A stretch of DNA of 25,569 bases from CAZRDB01 sp964598695 (GTDB taxonomy: Bacteria; Armatimonadota; Zipacnadia; UBA1398). A program made the translations under genes and the position numbers. The notes under the pieces were generated by a model. That model saw only the letters and a list, made by a program, of their open reading frames with translations. It did not search any database and was not told the origin of the DNA. Of this stretch, positions 23,565-25,569 are shown in pieces. The stretch covers positions 1-25,569 of the forward strand of contig CAZRDB010000060.1 in assembly GCA_964598695.1 (NCBI GenBank), read 5' to 3'. The number at the start of each line of letters is the position of its first letter. Position 1 is the first letter of the stretch.

Positions 23565-25569
23565 ATGCGGATCGACCCCGAGCACTCGTCCCGCTGGATG
23601 GCTGACTTCGAGAAGGCGCTCCAGCGCTGCCGACAGCCGATTCTGCATGGCAACGTGCTCGATCAGTTCCTGCTCAACGGAGGCTACACGACGGTGCTCG
23701 AGTTCCTGCGGGCGTACCTGCAGGAGGCGGGCTACGCGATCGTCGGCCAGTACGATGTCGCCGACGGTTTGGTCTTCGCGACGCCGGAGATGCGATCGGC
23801 TTTCGAGCGGATCGTGAGCGGTCGGCTGCTCGGCCCCGACCGCCGACCGGCGGCACCCTCCGCTCCCGAGGCGACTCCGTCCGCGCCGACCGCAACCGGC
23901 CCAGGCCCGGCGACGCCCGAGCCACCCGGGGCCGTTCCGCCGGCGCGGGCGATCCCGGGGCGTGCGGGTCCGCCGCGGCCCTTCCTGCAGGATCCGCTGG
24001 AGGCGGTGAGCCAGATCCGCATCGTGCTCGGCCAGTCGCAGGTCCCTGCCGCTTTCGTCCTGCGCTGCGCCGACAACATTAACACCGCCCGGGAAAACAA
24101 CCCGGTTCCCGGGGGCATGGGAAAGGCCCCCAAACACAGGGGGGGGTGTGGGGGGGTTTAANNNNNNNNNNCGTAGAACCTGCTGCTTGCCGAGCGTAAG
24201 TGTATCGTCCACGTCTCGACGGCTGTCGAGTCGGCGGCTTTCATGGGCGAAGGCGGGCTCGCGGGCCGGCGGAACGCGCTCGTGCTTGTGGCGCCGCAGC
24301 TCGGCGCGATCCCGCCGTGGCTCTACAAGGACAGCCCCTTCCTCACACTCGTGCCCGTCGGCCGCCCGAGCCGGGACGAGCGGGAGCACTTCCTGCGCCA
24401 GTTCCGGGGCAACTTCCACGGCGGCGCCGAGCTTCCGGAGGCCGAGGTCGATCTTGTGGCGCGCGCGTTCGCCGACCTGACCGATGGCCTCTCTGCCTGG
24501 GAGCTGGACGCGATCCGGCGCACCTCAGTGGCCGAGTCCATCCCGGTCGCGCAGACGCGCGAGCTGGTCGCCTACTTCAAGCATGGGCAGCGCGACGACC
24601 CGTGGGAGAGGATGGATGCCGGCAAGGTCCGTGAGGCGGCGGAGTCGCTCGGCCGGCGCGTGATCGGCCAGCCGGCCGCGGTCGAGGCGGTTGTCAGCAT
24701 GCTGCTCGCGGCCAAGGTGGGTGTGACGATGTCGCCGGCGACGGCGGGCGCCGGCAAGCCGAAGGGGGTCTTCTTCTTCGTGGGGCCCACGGGCGTGGGC
24801 AAGACGGAACTGGCGAAGGCCCTCTCCGAGGCGATCTTCGGCGACGACAGCGCCTTCGCGCGGTTCGACATGAGTGAGTACGCCGAGCAGCACGCCGCCG
24901 AGAAGCTGACGGGTGCGCCGCCCGGCTTCGTCGGGTACGAGGAGGGCGGCCATCTCACGAACCGTGTTCGGGAGCAGCCCTTCAGCCTGCTGCTGTTCGA
25001 CGAGATCGAGAAGGCCCACCCGAAGATCATGGACAAGTTCCTCCAGATTCTGGAGGACGGTCGGTTGACCGACGGGCAGGGCCAGACCGCCTACTTCGGC
25101 CAGACCGTGATCATCTTCACCAGCAACCTCGGCTCCTCGAGCCTTCCGCCCGGCACAGAGGCAACCCGACTCGACTACGAGGCCGTGCGCGCGCACTTCG
25201 TCAGCGCGGTGCGCGAGCACTTCACTCGGCCGCCGCGCGCGGACGGAACGGGCGGAATCGGTCGGCCGGAGCTGTTCAACCGCCTGGGCGAGGGGGTCGT
25301 CGTCTTCGACATCCTCCGCGACCAGCACGTCCAGGGGATCGCCGCCAAGTTCCTCGCGCTGCTCGCGGAGAGCGCCGCGACGAAGTACGGGATCGAGCTG
25401 GCGTGGGAGGACTCGGTGCTCGATGGGCTCCGGGCGACGATGTCGCAGGGCGACAACCTGCTCTTCGGCGGTCGCCGGATCAAGACGCTCGTGGAGTCGC
25501 TGATCGAGCGGCCGCTGAACCGGTGGCTGTTCTTCCGCCCCACGGCGGCCGGCGCACGGCTAGATCGGA
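23565..25569 (+). CDS. ClpB-like AAA+ ATPase with degenerate first domain; split by assembly gap, runs off the end
   Basis: Partial gene. The N-terminal part (WMADFEKALQRC, ILHGNVLDQFLLNGGY) is a small domain, followed by a Pro/Ala linker at about 100-140. A degenerate AAA domain without Walker A spans the scaffold gap (LEAVSQIRIVLGQSQVPAAF; then NLLLAERKCIVHVSTAVESA, LVLVAPQLGAIPPWL, LTDGLSAWELDAI), resembling the first half of Ycf46-type ATPases. The second AAA domain is ClpB-D2-like and complete: GPTGVGKT (24783-24806), pore loop GFVGYEEGG, LLLFDEIEKAHP, sensor IIFTSNLGS, arginine finger in GRPELFNRLGEG. ATG at 23565 has a GGGGAGGGG stretch upstream. Stops at 24159-24161 and 24174-24176 lie in the poor sequence beside the Ns and are probably artefacts; both halves are in the same frame. 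It should be an ATP-driven unfoldase or remodeller. Confidence 0.85.
24081..24176. other. Scaffold gap with low-quality flanks
   Basis: Ten Ns at 24162-24171. From about 24081 the sequence abruptly becomes homopolymer-rich (runs of G and C, AAAA) and loses coding character, creating in-frame stops on both sides of the Ns. The coding signal returns at 24177 in the same frame. This looks like read-end error at a scaffold join, not biology. Confidence 0.85.

Overview
The window is a GC-rich chromosomal fragment. It most likely comes from a metagenome-assembled genome, because one scaffold gap of ten Ns at 24162-24171 is flanked by poor sequence. Two genes at the left end encode H-X9-DG (DUF1559-like) proteins with a prepilin leader followed by the stretch AILFPVFAKAREKARQT and by YAQDYDETFP. 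In my recall that combination is typical of Armatimonadota, with Planctomycetota-like phyla as the alternative. I see no tRNA, rRNA, CRISPR array or transposase.

Layout. 1-2312 (minus strand): two prepilin-like secreted proteins and a tiny lipoprotein, with strong hairpins behind the first prepilin gene and the lipoprotein. The two prepilin genes share a short leader that folds the Shine-Dalgarno (SD) into a hairpin. 2829-7870 (plus): a GH172/DUF2961 glycosidase with an extra GspG-like tail, a secreted GH42-like glycosidase preceded by a LacI-type palindrome, and an iron-sulfur flavoprotein. 7884-9824 (minus): a zinc-ribbon protein, then an aldo/keto reductase with a double 4Fe-4S tail in an operon with a small monooxygenase-fold protein. 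9972-12980 (plus): a dispersed repeat, a hairpin, a run of eight CTCTT pentamers, a secreted caspase/CHAT-like protein and a translationally coupled PepSY membrane protein. 13437-15630 (plus): an ATP-grasp enzyme and a polysaccharide deacetylase. 15656-16846: a shortened PilT-like ATPase and a 99-residue T2SF domain protein, divergent and overlapping at their starts. 17061-21014: a 1317-residue hybrid histidine kinase. 21047-21907: a Tat-exported sugar isomerase-like protein. 21968-end: a tightly packed cassette of a radical SAM activase-like protein, a coiled-coil protein and a ClpB-like AAA+ ATPase that runs off the window.

The most striking signal is at 10153-12025. A start codon with a good SD is followed by CTCTT repeats and then by a signal peptide, but the repeat number present (8) puts start and signal peptide in different frames. 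Adding one unit or removing two would restore one reading frame. This is the arrangement known for phase-variable Neisseria opa genes, which also use CTCTT in the signal-peptide region. Here it would switch a secreted caspase-like protein whose downstream partner, a PepSY protein, could act as its inhibitor, chaperone or anchor. A second theme is scattered type IV pilus / type II secretion parts: prepilin leaders, a GspG-like tail, a degenerate PilT and a solo T2SF domain.
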